Origin: Larimichthys crocea
Lineage: Eukaryota; Chordata; Actinopteri; Sciaenidae
NCBI RefSeq assembly: GCF_000972845.2
Contig: NC_040016.1
Coordinates: 9,940,701-10,004,700, forward strand
Reading direction: 5' to 3'
Length of the DNA stretch: 64,000 nucleotides
Part shown: piece by piece, positions 34,001 through 44,721 of the stretch
How the letters are laid out: the number at the start of each line of letters is the position of its first letter
Position numbering within the stretch: the first letter of the stretch is position 1
Position numbers and translations under genes: made by a program
The notes under the pieces: generated by a model
What the model was told of the DNA's origin: nothing
Seen by the model: the letters and a program-made list of their open reading frames with translations, nothing else
Databases searched by the model: none

Positions 34001-35170
34001 CCTGCAGGAGATAAAAGCCAGCCAGGCGCACATGGAGGACGCCATCGAGGACATGAAGGGGCAGCTGCAGAGTGACTACTCCTACATGACACAGTGCCTG
34101 CAAGAAGAGAGATACAGGTACACATCCAAAAGAGTGACACATACTTACATCCCTACCCTTGGCTTTTAGCCCCAAGCCCATAACTTCTTACTGACGATGT
34201 AACTCTTTAAATCAAGTTTTTTACAGCAGCAGGATGTTGAAGGAACATTTTAGCCATTGCAACAACATGTTTCATGTGTTTTCAATATTTTTTTGCACAA
34301 CAGTGGAAGACTATGGCACAGACTGGATAAATCAGGCTTTGGATACAAGGACTTGACTATGGAGAATAAATCAAAGAGTTGAAGTTTTACATTTTGCATT
34401 ATCTCTTGCATTATTTTGAGGATTTATGTGTGTGGTGTGTTTTGAACTGTATATTCAGGTATGAGCGACTTGAAGAACAGCTGAATGACTTAACAGAGCT
34501 GCACCAGAACGAGATGACTAATCTTAAACAGGAACTCGCCAGCATGGAGGAAAAAGTCGCCTACCAGTCCTACGAGCGAGCAAGAGACATTCAGGTAAAG
34601 ATCATTAAAACCATTAAGAGTTTTTTATATGATGTTAAACATTCACAATGTCAACATTTTAATTGTTTTTTTAAGAGTAAAACACTGGTTTAATCAGATT
34701 TGATTGACAGCAACCAAATTCAAATGTTGCTAAATCCTGATTGACAAAATCTTTTGAGTGAAATAACGAAAACTGTTGGCAGAAAATAGTGTGTTCATGT
34801 AGGACCCTAACATTCATCCCATCTGAGATAAAAAAGTTTTCAGGCCCACTGTGGTTATTTGTGCACGCAGGAAGCTGTGGAGTCGTGCCTGACCCGCATC
34901 ACCAAGCTGGAGCTGCAGCAGCAACAGCAGCAGGTCGTCCAGTTGGAGGGAGTTGAGAATGCCAATGCTCGAGCTCTGCTGGGCAAACTCATCAACGTCA
35001 TCCTGGCGCTCATGGCTGTGCTGCTGGTCTTTGTCTCCACCTTGGCCAACTTCATCACCCCGCTGATGAAGACCAGAGCCCGGGTGGCCGCCACCGTCCT
35101 GCTGACCTTGCTGCTGTTCGTCCTGTGGAAGCAGTGGGACTTTGTGGAGCCATGGCTGCTGCCCAGCTGA
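31072..35170 (+). CDS. tmcc2: TMCC2, transmembrane and coiled-coil domain protein 2 (short isoform)
   Basis: Exons 31072-31074 (start codon only), 32803-33201, 33483-34117, 34459-34594, 34871-35170; sum 1473 nt, 490 aa. The exons downstream of the start are secure. Coiled-coil segments include the early stretch around [21 protein letters not shown] and the later [40 protein letters not shown] and [18 protein letters not shown] are family hallmarks. Two C-terminal hydrophobic helices ([21 protein letters not shown] and [15 protein letters not shown]) anchor it in the [21 protein letters not shown] and the ending LLPS favour TMCC2 over TMCC1/3. Oddities: an 11-Gly run and a 7-His run in the linker. 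A longer isoform from exons outside the window is possible, as human TMCC2 has about 709 residues. Confidence 0.92.
31640..32300. other. tmcc2 intron 1 segment with homeodomain-type words
   Basis: The intron holds clusters of TAATTA, ATTA and TGATTACA words and an AT-rich but non-repetitive composition between 31640 and 32300. It looks more like a conserved non-coding element than like repeat debris, but I cannot measure conservation here. Confidence 0.25.
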
Positions 35171-36100
35171 GCTCCTTGCATAAGAAAGAGACTCCAGGGG
35201 CTAGAGAAGCTGGTTTCACCTCAGTCACCACCACTTTAAAGGATGCAGAGACTGAAATAGAATAAGAGCCGCTGTGCTTGTTCCCTTTGAGTGTAAAGGT
35301 GGAGCATCTGAGGACAAAACATGGCACTTTTAGTTAGGGAGTGACAAAGGACTCATCTCATCTCGCCCCCAAATCTCTTGGTGTTGATGACCAATCATCG
35401 ATTGCATTGCTGTCACCAAAAAAACTGAGTTTCCTGAAAGAAATCTTTGGATCATCTTTTTCTAATTATTTATGATACATGAATTAAAAAAGACCTGAGC
35501 AACTTATAATGACTTTAAAATGCCGACCTTGTTCTGCTGTAACCTTCATGTTGAAGCTATAGTATATTTGAGAGGAAAAGGTTTTTTTTTTTTTATGAAT
35601 GTTATGTGCTCATGCATGTCCTCGTACGTGCACTGAGATGCATCTTAGCTGGCATGAGTTAACATTTCATTAATGACAAAGTGAATCTCCTATAACTGCC
35701 ATTTTGTTGTCAGAAATACAGTGCACACATGTCATATCTCAACATTCCTGATTTGTTTCACATCCTGTTCTGGTGTTGAAGCAGTGCTTTTAGACGCATT
35801 TCTTTCCTGTCTGTCTTTTTCTTGAAGTCGACTGAACTGTTTCAAAAAAAGAAAAGAAAAGAAAAAGAAAAACGCTGATATCTGCGACAAGTTCACTATA
35901 ATAATTCAACTATGTAAACTCTGTTCTGTCCATAAAATGCTATTTCATAACCACTATTGTAGAACCGTTACTATCCACAGTGTCAAATTAACTGGCATGT
36001 CGAATTGTATCAAAGTTTATATCCAGTTTGCAAAAAATAATTATTTGCTGTTTTACTAAACGATGTAAGAAATAAATGATTTCATATATTAGGCTCACCT
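35171..36100 (+). other. tmcc2: tmcc2 3' UTR
   Basis: Non-coding, AT-rich sequence follows the tmcc2 stop. AATAAA at 36071-36076 is the best polyadenylation signal. A second, inverted and error-bearing copy of this UTR occurs right of the assembly gap. Confidence 0.65.
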
Positions 36101-36640
36101 TGAGTATGTCCTTATCATCCTTTGGCTGAATGTTTTTATTGAAATCTTCTCAGAGAGACCAACGTCATCCATCACATGTGGAAGATGTTAAAATAATGAT
36201 ACCGCTAAATAAGGCACCTTTTATTAAGGGGTTGATAAATTGTACCTACTGGCTTTACTATCAATAGTTCATACAAATATTTTTTAAATACATAACTCCA
36301 TTTTAAGCCATTAATAAGAGCAACTTTGACTAATTGGACCTTTATCTTCTTGAGAAACGGCAGCAGAGGATCTGGACCAAAATCCATTTAATAAATAATT
36401 TATTAAGCATTTATTAATGGATTACCAACATCAACACTATTACCTAATACAAAGGATAAATGCCAACCAAAGGGACACAACCTGGCAACCCAAATTGTGT
36501 TCTTATTAATGTCTTATATAAAGAAGAAGAAGAATGAACTGTATTGATCCCTCAATTGTGAAATTATTTTTTTTATATAGGCCTGAAATACAACCACACA
36601 AAGGGCTTATAGGCATGAGAATGTGGAGTGATGGACAGTC

Positions 36641-36902
36641 ACATAGTGGCACCCTGTCCAATTTTTATATAACCCACCAGTTCAAATTATATTGAGACTT
36701 AAAGTTATGTAAAATTAACAGCATGGCCGCTTTGATGACAGGTGGTTGCCATTACAGACGGTTTGTTTGAGCACCCAGGTGTCATTCGGCCCGCTGATGG
36801 TCCACGTCTTTGTCCATTGTAAGATACGAGGTCTTCAGAAACCAGTGGATGACGTCACTGGTACCAGATACCAGATCGAGTAAGAAAAAAGATTTTGTTC
36901 TT
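36641..36902 (+). mobile_element. Interspersed repeat, family R, copy 2 (left of the gap)
   Basis: The sequence from 'agtggcaccctgt' to 'gattttgttcttctct' matches 41944-42266 in the same orientation. This copy lacks about 50 bp present in the other. Its right edge is the junction with the inverted usp49 copy, at about 36903. Confidence 0.75.
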
Positions 36903-39900
36903 CTCTTGGCCATCATCACATGCATTTGTGGAATAACTTGAGCAGTCCTCGTTTCGTGGTTTGACAGAAAGAAGACGGAAATCATCCCACAAACCCTTAG
37001 TTCTGTCAGAGGCGCGTAAGCAGCTTCTGATCACCGTTCCTCAGGTTCTTCGGCTGCACCTCAAACGCTTCAGGCAAGTTTCTCCTCGGCTGATTTTGTC
37101 ATAATATTTACATTGAAGCATTTTAATAAAGCGTCTTGTTGCAGCTGATATCCGAGGGTTTATGTTGTCACGATGCATGTGAATCCTCGTACGCTAACTT
37201 GTTTCCTGTCTCATGACAGATGGTCGGGGCGGAACCATAGGGAGAAAATCGGCGTCCATGTGGCCTTTGACCAAGTTCTGAACATCAAACCATACTGCTG
37301 CACAGGCTCGTCACTCTGTCCACGAGGAGGCTACACCTACGATCTGTCCGCTGTAGTCATGCATCATGGTGAAAGGCTTCGGCTAGGGCACTACACCGCA
37401 TACTGCTACAATACAGAAGGAGTGAGGAAGGGAACGGATTTGATTCAGAGAACCTATGAACTCCTGCTCTTCTCCTTCTTTTAACCTTTTTCTTTGTCTT
37501 CCAGGTTTCGGGTCCACTGTAATGACTCTGAGATGAAGGTTTGCAGTGTGGAGGAAGTGTGCAACACTCAGGCCTAATTCTCCTATACCCAGAGATCTGC
37601 CTAGGTACCTCTACCGCTGTGATGTCGACCTGTACGCGGCAACTAAAGGCTGCATTTATGAAAAGTGTTCTCTGATGTTTCCCAGATGTCATAAACAACA
37701 CTTTAAGAATGATTCACTAAAAAAAGATGGCATTGAGGCCAGTAGGACAGCCACAATCAGGAGTTTAAGGTGAAGATTTTAGCAGCATAACCCACATGAG
37801 AATGATGAGGATAGGTGCATTCAGACAGGATCAGGCGCTGTGTGGAAACACAGGGTTTTCTATCATTTGAGTGCGAGCAGTGTGTTTTGCTGCGGCAGTG
37901 GGGAGAGCAGGGGTGTCTGCCAAAAACTGCAGCGACCTGTGCTGGAGAACTTTTGGAAAAACACTCTGACGTCACGCACGGCTGCCAATCAGACGCTGGG
38001 ATTGGGAAAACCTCCAGTCGGCCTGAAATGTCTCAAGGCTACCAGGTGGATTCATGGATTAAACTCTGTTAATCAGACTGATTGTTTCACAGCGATTACC
38101 TTCAGCACATATAGACACACCCCCGGCAGCCCCCACACACCGCCGGAAGCCAGCGCCTGATCCTGCCTGAATACATCCATACCTTAAGGTAAACACACAG
38201 CAGCATACCCCACATGAAAAGCTGTTATATGGTATATATCCTGGAAAATAACGTCTGAATTTGATTTAAAACTTCAAATCAAAAACCTTTTCATAAATGA
38301 GCCACAGGTTTCTCAGCCTGTGTGACCAGCATATTGGTTGATGGCCTGAAGACTGTGGGAGAGTCCGACTCTGTCCTGCTGAACACCGAGTTGTGTGTCT
38401 ATGTTTTCAAAAAAACAATCAGGCTCGTGTCTGTTGAGTCTGGGACCAACCAGACGCTCTCCTGAGACAGCATTTTACATTCAAAGACAACACGGATCTG
38501 GATTTTGGAGATTTTATCACAAAGTTCATGGTGCATTTTTAGGTAAAGCTACATTAGATGCCAAGGCACTAGGAGGTACATCGTCGTATAATTCCACTTT
38601 AGATGATTTCTATCTAGTGACCGAAACGACTTCAGTCCAGAGTTCGTGTTGCTCCTGTCCGACTTTTTTAATTCTTGTGAAATGTCACTTCTGGAAACTT
38701 TAATACTCATCCCTGTGTCATTTGTATTTCATCATGTCCTCTCCTCAAGTGTACGGCTACGACTGGATACTGTCCTGCGCTCCTCTCGGTGAACAGGAAT
38801 AGTTTTTTCTTTTAGTTTATTTTGTAGTCATTATGTTCACTTCCAGAAAAGAAGCAAAAAGTAACGAGTTTCAGACACTTTGACTGATGATGAGTGGTGG
38901 AAAGCTGCACTTTTGAGGAGGGCTAATATTGTTGGTCCTATCTTTGTGATGTTTCATCTTTTAGCTCCTGTACTTCTTTAAATGGCAGCTCCCCCCCCCC
39001 CCGTGGTGAAACGATTAGACCGGTCTGAGCCCAGGTTCGGAGACGAAAAAAAGCGAAGTGAAAGGGGCAGACGGCGATACTGAAGAATGGGTTTCCACGA
39101 GACTTGGGGTACCCATTTTGAGTTGAGCACCTGAAAGCAATATATTGTACATCTTGCATCTTGACAGGAAATTTAAGATAAAATCAGGAATTCTTCTGCT
39201 TGTTATACAATGGTTTTTTTTCTACTCTGCTGTTTCTATCAAGGTCTTTAGAATTTGCTAGTTAATCAAGAAGAACTTGTGTTTGATACGAGTCAAATGC
39301 AAAAATACGTTTGTGAACTCTATGTAAAAGTTGGAACAATCTAATGACGATGAAGTCTTACTTTTTAGCGGTCAGGTGTGGCCATGCCACCGGCTCTGAT
39401 CCCCTTGAGTTCTGTCTTGTACTGTAAGAATACGTCATAAATGTAATGGTCATATGGGTTTTGCCTGACTGTAATTATTAAAAGACAAAGCAAATTTCAA
39501 ATATTTTTCCACGGCGTATTCATTTTAGAGCAGTCCTTTTTTAAAATGTCCACTAGAGGAGGGTTCATTCAGGATGTCAGCATATAGATTCCTCTGATAA
39601 AAGCCTTAGAGAAAGATGTGTTCAGTCGGCAGTCATCTTTTCACAGCTTTAGCATCGTAACAGAAATGGATACAGTGAGTAATCTACAGGATTAGCAGCT
39701 GATCTGAAATTTATTAATTCTGCTCTCTCGTGCTTTCTTAAAGTGTAACCAGAATAAAATGTAATCGCGTCCAGACAGAGAAGCAGCTGATAAGAGGGCA
39801 TTAAATGTAAATAATCTCTGAAGATTATTTCTTTTCTTAGCAGTGAACTCACCCCGTCCCATTTTCACTGATCTACTATGAGGAGATTTTTTTTTTCACC

Positions 39901-40015
39901 CTCATGCCATAAAAATCAAATGCTGAATGCATTTGATTGAAATCATATAAAGTAATATCTGGAAAATGTAACATAATACCTCAATATACTGTTTTTTGTT
40001 CAAGAGTCATTTTGA
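36903..40015 (+). pseudogene. Inverted, error-rich copy of the usp49 3' end (probable assembly artefact)
   Basis: This 3.1-kb stretch is the reverse complement of 42267-45433. It contains copies of the last three usp49 coding exons at 36968-37073, 37220-37422 and about 37505-37604. Small deletions break them: the catalytic-His region reads [12 protein letters not shown] instead of [12 protein letters not shown], and the exon donor has lost a G. Net length is about 2% shorter than the intact copy. It has no start or promoter and should not be annotated as a gene. Confidence 0.8.
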
Positions 40016-40025
40016 NNNNNNNNNN
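40016..40025. other. Assembly gap (10 N)
   Basis: Ten undetermined bases mark a scaffold join. The bases on both sides are the two edges of repeat family R as it should occur between tmcc2 and usp49, so the missing material is probably a copy of that repeat. Confidence 0.99.
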
Positions 40026-41943
40026 CAAATTGGACAGGGTGCCTACTAACTGTCCATCACTCCACATTCTCATGCCTATAAGCCCTTTGTGTGGTTGTTA
40101 TTCAGGCCTATATAAAAAAAATAATTTCCAATTGAGGGATCAATACAGTTCATTCTTCTTCTTCTTTATATAAGACCTTAATAAGAACCAATTTGGGTTG
40201 CCAGGTTGTGTCCCTTTGGTTGGCATTTATCCTTTGTATTAGGTAATAGTGTTGTGATGTTGTAATCCTTAATAAATGCTTATAAATTATTTATTAAATG
40301 GATTTTGGTCCAGATCTCTGCTGCCGTTTCTCAAGAAGATAAAGGTCCAATTAGTCAATTAATCGTCAAAGTTGCTCTTATTAATGGCTTAAAATGGAGT
40401 TATGTATTTAGAAAATATTTGTATGAACTATTTATGAAAGCCAGTAGGTACAATTTATCAACCCCTTAATAAAAGGTGCCTTATTTAGCGGTATCATTAT
40501 TTTAACATCTTCCACATGTGATGGAGAGTTGGTCTCTCTGAGAAGATTTCAATAAAAACATTCAGCCAAAGGATATAAGGACATACTCAAGGTGAGCCTA
40601 TATATGAAACTTATTTTTACATCGTTTAGTAAAACAGCAAATAATTATTTTTTGCAAACTGGATATAAACTTTGATACATTCGACATGCCATTAATTTGA
40701 CACTGTGGATAGTAACGGTTCTACCATAGTGGTTATGAAATAGCATTTTATGGACAGAACAGAGTTTACATGTTGAATTATTATAGTGAACTTGTCGCAG
40801 ATATCAGCGTTTTTCTTTTTCTTTTTTTCTTTTTTGAAACAGTTCAGTCGACTTCAAGAAAAAAGACAGACAGGAAAGAATGCGTCTAAAAGCACTGCTT
40901 CAACACCAGACAGGATGTGAAACAAATCAGGAATGTTGAGTATGACATGTGTGCACTGTATTTCTGACAACAAAATGGCAGTTATAGGAGATTCACTTTG
41001 TCATTAATGAAATGTTAACATGCCAGCTAAATGCATCTCAGTGCCGTACAGGGACATGCATGAGCACATAACATCAAAAAAAAACAAAACAACCTTTTCC
41101 TCTCAAATTACTTAGCTTCAACTGAAGGTTACAGCAGAACAAGGTCGGCATTTTAAAGTCATTATAAGTTGCCTCAGGTCTTTTTTAATTCATGTATCAT
41201 AATAATTAGAAAAAGATGATCCAAAGATTTCTTTCAGGAAACTCAGTTTTTTTGGTGACAGCAATGCAATCGATGATTGGTCATCCAACACCAGAAGTTT
41301 GGGGCGAGATGAGATGAGTCCTTTGTCACTCCCTAACTAAAAGTGCCATGTTTTGTCCTCAGATGCTCCACCTTTACCTCAAAGGGAACAAGCACAGCGG
41401 CTCTTATTCTATTTCAGTCTCTGCATCCTTTAAAGTGGTGGTGACTGAGGTGAAACCGCTTCTCTAGCCCTGGAGTCTCTTTCTATGCAGGAGCTCAGCT
41501 GGGCAGGCCCACGGCTCCACAAAGTCCCACTGCTTCCACAGGCGAACAGCAGCAAGGTCAGCAGGACGGTGGCGGCCACCCGGGCTCTGGTCTTCATCAG
41601 CGGGTGTGATGAAGTTGGCCAAGGTGGAGACAAAGACCAGCAGCACAGCCATGACGCCAGATGACGTTGATGAGTTTGCCCAGCAGAGCTCGGCATTGCG
41701 TTCTCAACTCCTCCAACTGGACGACCTGCTGCTGTTGCTGCTGCAGCTCCAGCTTGGTGATGCGGGTCAGGCACGACTCCACAGCTTCCTGCGTGCACAA
41801 ATACCACGTGGGCCTGAAAACTTTTTATCTCAGATGGGATGAATGTTAGGGTCCTACATGAACACACTATTTTCTTCCAACAGTTTTACGTTTTTTATTT
41901 CATCAAAATTTTGTCAATCGGATTTAGCAACCTTTGAATTTGG
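40026..41943 (-). pseudogene. Inverted, error-rich copy of tmcc2 last exon and 3' UTR (probable assembly artefact)
   Basis: This is the reverse complement of about 34706-36666. The last tmcc2 exon appears at about 41495-41790 on the minus strand with several one-base deletions, for example in the segment for NVILALMAV. The frame is therefore lost while the true exon at 34871-35170 is intact. It ends at the left edge of family R copy 3. Confidence 0.8.
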
Positions 41944-42266
41944 TTGCTGATAGCGGCACCCTGTTTTATATAACTCACCAGTTTAAACTATATTGAGACT
42001 TAAAGTTATGTAAAATTAACAGCATGGCCGCTCTGATGACAGGTGGTTGCCATTACAGACGGCTTGTTTGAGCACCCAGATGTCATTCGGCCCACCGATG
42101 GTCCACGTCTTTGTCCATTGTAAGATGAATTCCAGGAGACAACATGGCAGCAGCCGGAGTTTTTGAGCTTCAAAACAGGTCTTCAGAAAGCAGCAGGCGA
42201 CGTCACTGGTACACTGTCTGGTACCAGATACCAGATCGAGTAAGAAAAAAGATTTTGTTCTTCTCT
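41944..42266 (+). mobile_element. Interspersed repeat, family R, copy 3 (right of the gap)
   Basis: Same orientation and limits as the copy at 36641-36902 but more complete, including 'gaattccaggagacaaca'. Directly to its right begins the intact 3' flank of usp49. Confidence 0.75.
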
Positions 42267-44142
42267 CAAAAATGACTCTTGAACAAAAACAGTATATTGA
42301 GGTATTATGTTACATTTTCCAGATATTACTTTATATGATTTCAATCAAATGCATTCAGCATTTGATTATTTATGGCATGAGGGTGAAAAAAAAATCTCCT
42401 CATAGTAGATCAGTGAAAAATGGGACAGGGGCTGAGTTCACTGCTAAGAAAAGAAATAATCTTCAGAGATTATTTACATTTAATGCCCTCTTATCAGCTG
42501 CTTCTCTGTCTGGACGCGATTACATTTTATTCTAGGTTACAAATCTTTAAGAAAGCACGAGAGAAGCAGAATTAATAAATTTCAGATCAGCTGCTAATCC
42601 TGTAGATTACTTCACTGTATCCATTTCTGTTACGATGCTAAAGCTGTGAAAAGATGACTGCCGACTGAACACATCTTTCTCTAAGGCTGTTATCAGAGGA
42701 ATCTATATGCTGACATCCTGAATGAACCCTCCTCTAGTGAGACATTTTAAAAAAGGACTGCTCTAAAATGAATACGCCGTGGAAAAATATTTGAAATTTG
42801 CTTTGTCTTTTTAATAATTACAGTCAGGCAAAACCCATATGACCATTACATTTATGACAGGTATTCTTACAGTACAAGACAGAACTCAAGGGGATCAGAG
42901 CCGGTGGCATGGCCACACCTGACCGCTAAAAAGTAAGACATTCATCGTCATTAGATTGTTCCAACTTTTACATAAGAGTTCACAAACGTATTTTTGCATT
43001 TGACTCGTATCAAACACAAGTTCTTCTTGATTAACTAGCAAATTCTAAAGACCTTGATAGAAACAGCAGAGTAGAAAAAAAACCATTGTATAACAAGCAG
43101 AAGAATTCCTGATTTTATCTTAAATTTCCTGTCAAAGATGCAAGATGTACAATATATTGCTTTCAGGTGCTCAACTCAAAATGGGTACCCCAAGTCTCGT
43201 GGAAACCCATTCTTCAGTATCGCAGTCTGCCCCTTTCACTTCGCTTTTTTTTCGTCTCCGAACCTGGGCTCAGACCGGTCTAATCGTTACACCACGGGGG
43301 GGGGGGGAGCTGCCATTTAAAGAAGATACAGGAGCTAAAAGATGAACAATCACAAAAGATAGGACCAACAATATTAGCCCCTCCTCAAAAGTGCAGCTTT
43401 CCACCACTCATCATCAGTCAAAGTGTCTGAAACTCGTTACTTTTTGCTTCTTTTCATGGAAGTGAAACATAATGACTACAAAATAAAACTAAAAGAAAAA
43501 ACTATTCCTGTTCACCGAGAGAGCGCAGGACACAGTATCCAGTCGTAGCAGTACACTTGAGGAGAGGACATGATGAAATACAAATGACACAGGGATGAGT
43601 ATTAAAGTTTCCAGAAGTGACATTTCACAAGAATTAAAAAAGTCGGACAGGAGGCAACACAGACTCTGGACTGAAGTCGTTTCGGTCACTAGATAGACAT
43701 CATCCAAAGTGGAATTATACGACGATGTACCTCCTAGTGCCTTGGCATCTAATGTAGCTTTACCTAAAAATGCACATGAACTTTGTGATAAAATGCTCCA
43801 AAAATCCAGAATCCGTGTTGTCTTTGAATGTAAAATGCTGTCTCAGGAGAGCGTCTGGTTGGTCCCAGACTCAACAGACACGAGCCTGATTGTTTTTTTG
43901 AAAAACATAGACACACAACTCGGTGTTCAGCAGGACAGAGTCGGACCTGCTCCCACAGTCTTCAGGCCATCAACCAATATGCTGGTCACACAGGCTGAGA
44001 AACCTGTGGCTTCATTTATGAAAAGGTTTTTGATTTGAAGATTTTAAATCAAATTCAGACGTTATTTTCCAGGATATATACCAATATTATCAGCTTTCTC
44101 GTGTGGGTTATACTGCTGTGGTGTTTACCTTAAGGTATGGAT

Positions 44143-44506
44143 GTATTCAGGCAGGATCAGGCGCTGGCTTCCGGCGGTGTGTGGGGGCTGCCGGGGGTGT
44201 GTCTATATGTGCTGAAGGTAATCGCTGTGAAACAATCAGTCTGATTAACAGAGTTTAATCCATGAATCCACCTGGATAGCCTTGAGACATTTCAGGCCGA
44301 CTGGAGGTTTTCCCAATCCCAGCGTCTGATTGGCAGCCGTGGCGTGACGTCAGAGTGTTTTTCCAAAAGTTCTCCAGCACAGGTCGCTGCAGTTTTTTGG
44401 CAGACACCCCTGCATTCCCCACTGCCGCAGCAAAAACACACTGCTCGCACTCAAATGAATAGAAAACCCTGTGTTTCACCACAGCGCCTGATCCTGTCTG
44501 AATGCA
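44143..44506. mobile_element. Inverted-repeat element, family P, in usp49 3' flank
   Basis: The ends GTATTCAGGCAGGATCAGG (44143) and, inverted, 'cctgatcctgtctgaatgc' (to 44506) form a terminal repeat of about 23 bp. The interior lacks coding capacity. A duplicate appears at 37818-38174 inside the inverted copy. An independent, longer relative lies at 59639-60190. Confidence 0.7.
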
Positions 44507-44721
44507 CCCTTATCCTCATCATTCTCATGTGGGTTATGCTGCTAAAATCTTCACCTTAAACTCATGATTGTGGCTGTCCTACTGGCCTCAATGCCATCTT
44601 TTTTTAGTGAATCATTCTTAAAGTGATTGTTTAATGACATCTGGGAAAACATCAGAGAACATTTTCATAAATGCAGCCTTTAGTTGCCGCGTACAGGTCG
44701 ACATCACAGCGGTAGAGGTAC

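Noticed and set aside
37173..37484. A second plus-strand USP gene
   Set aside because: It is the inverted usp49 tail copy with broken exons and no upstream catalytic part.
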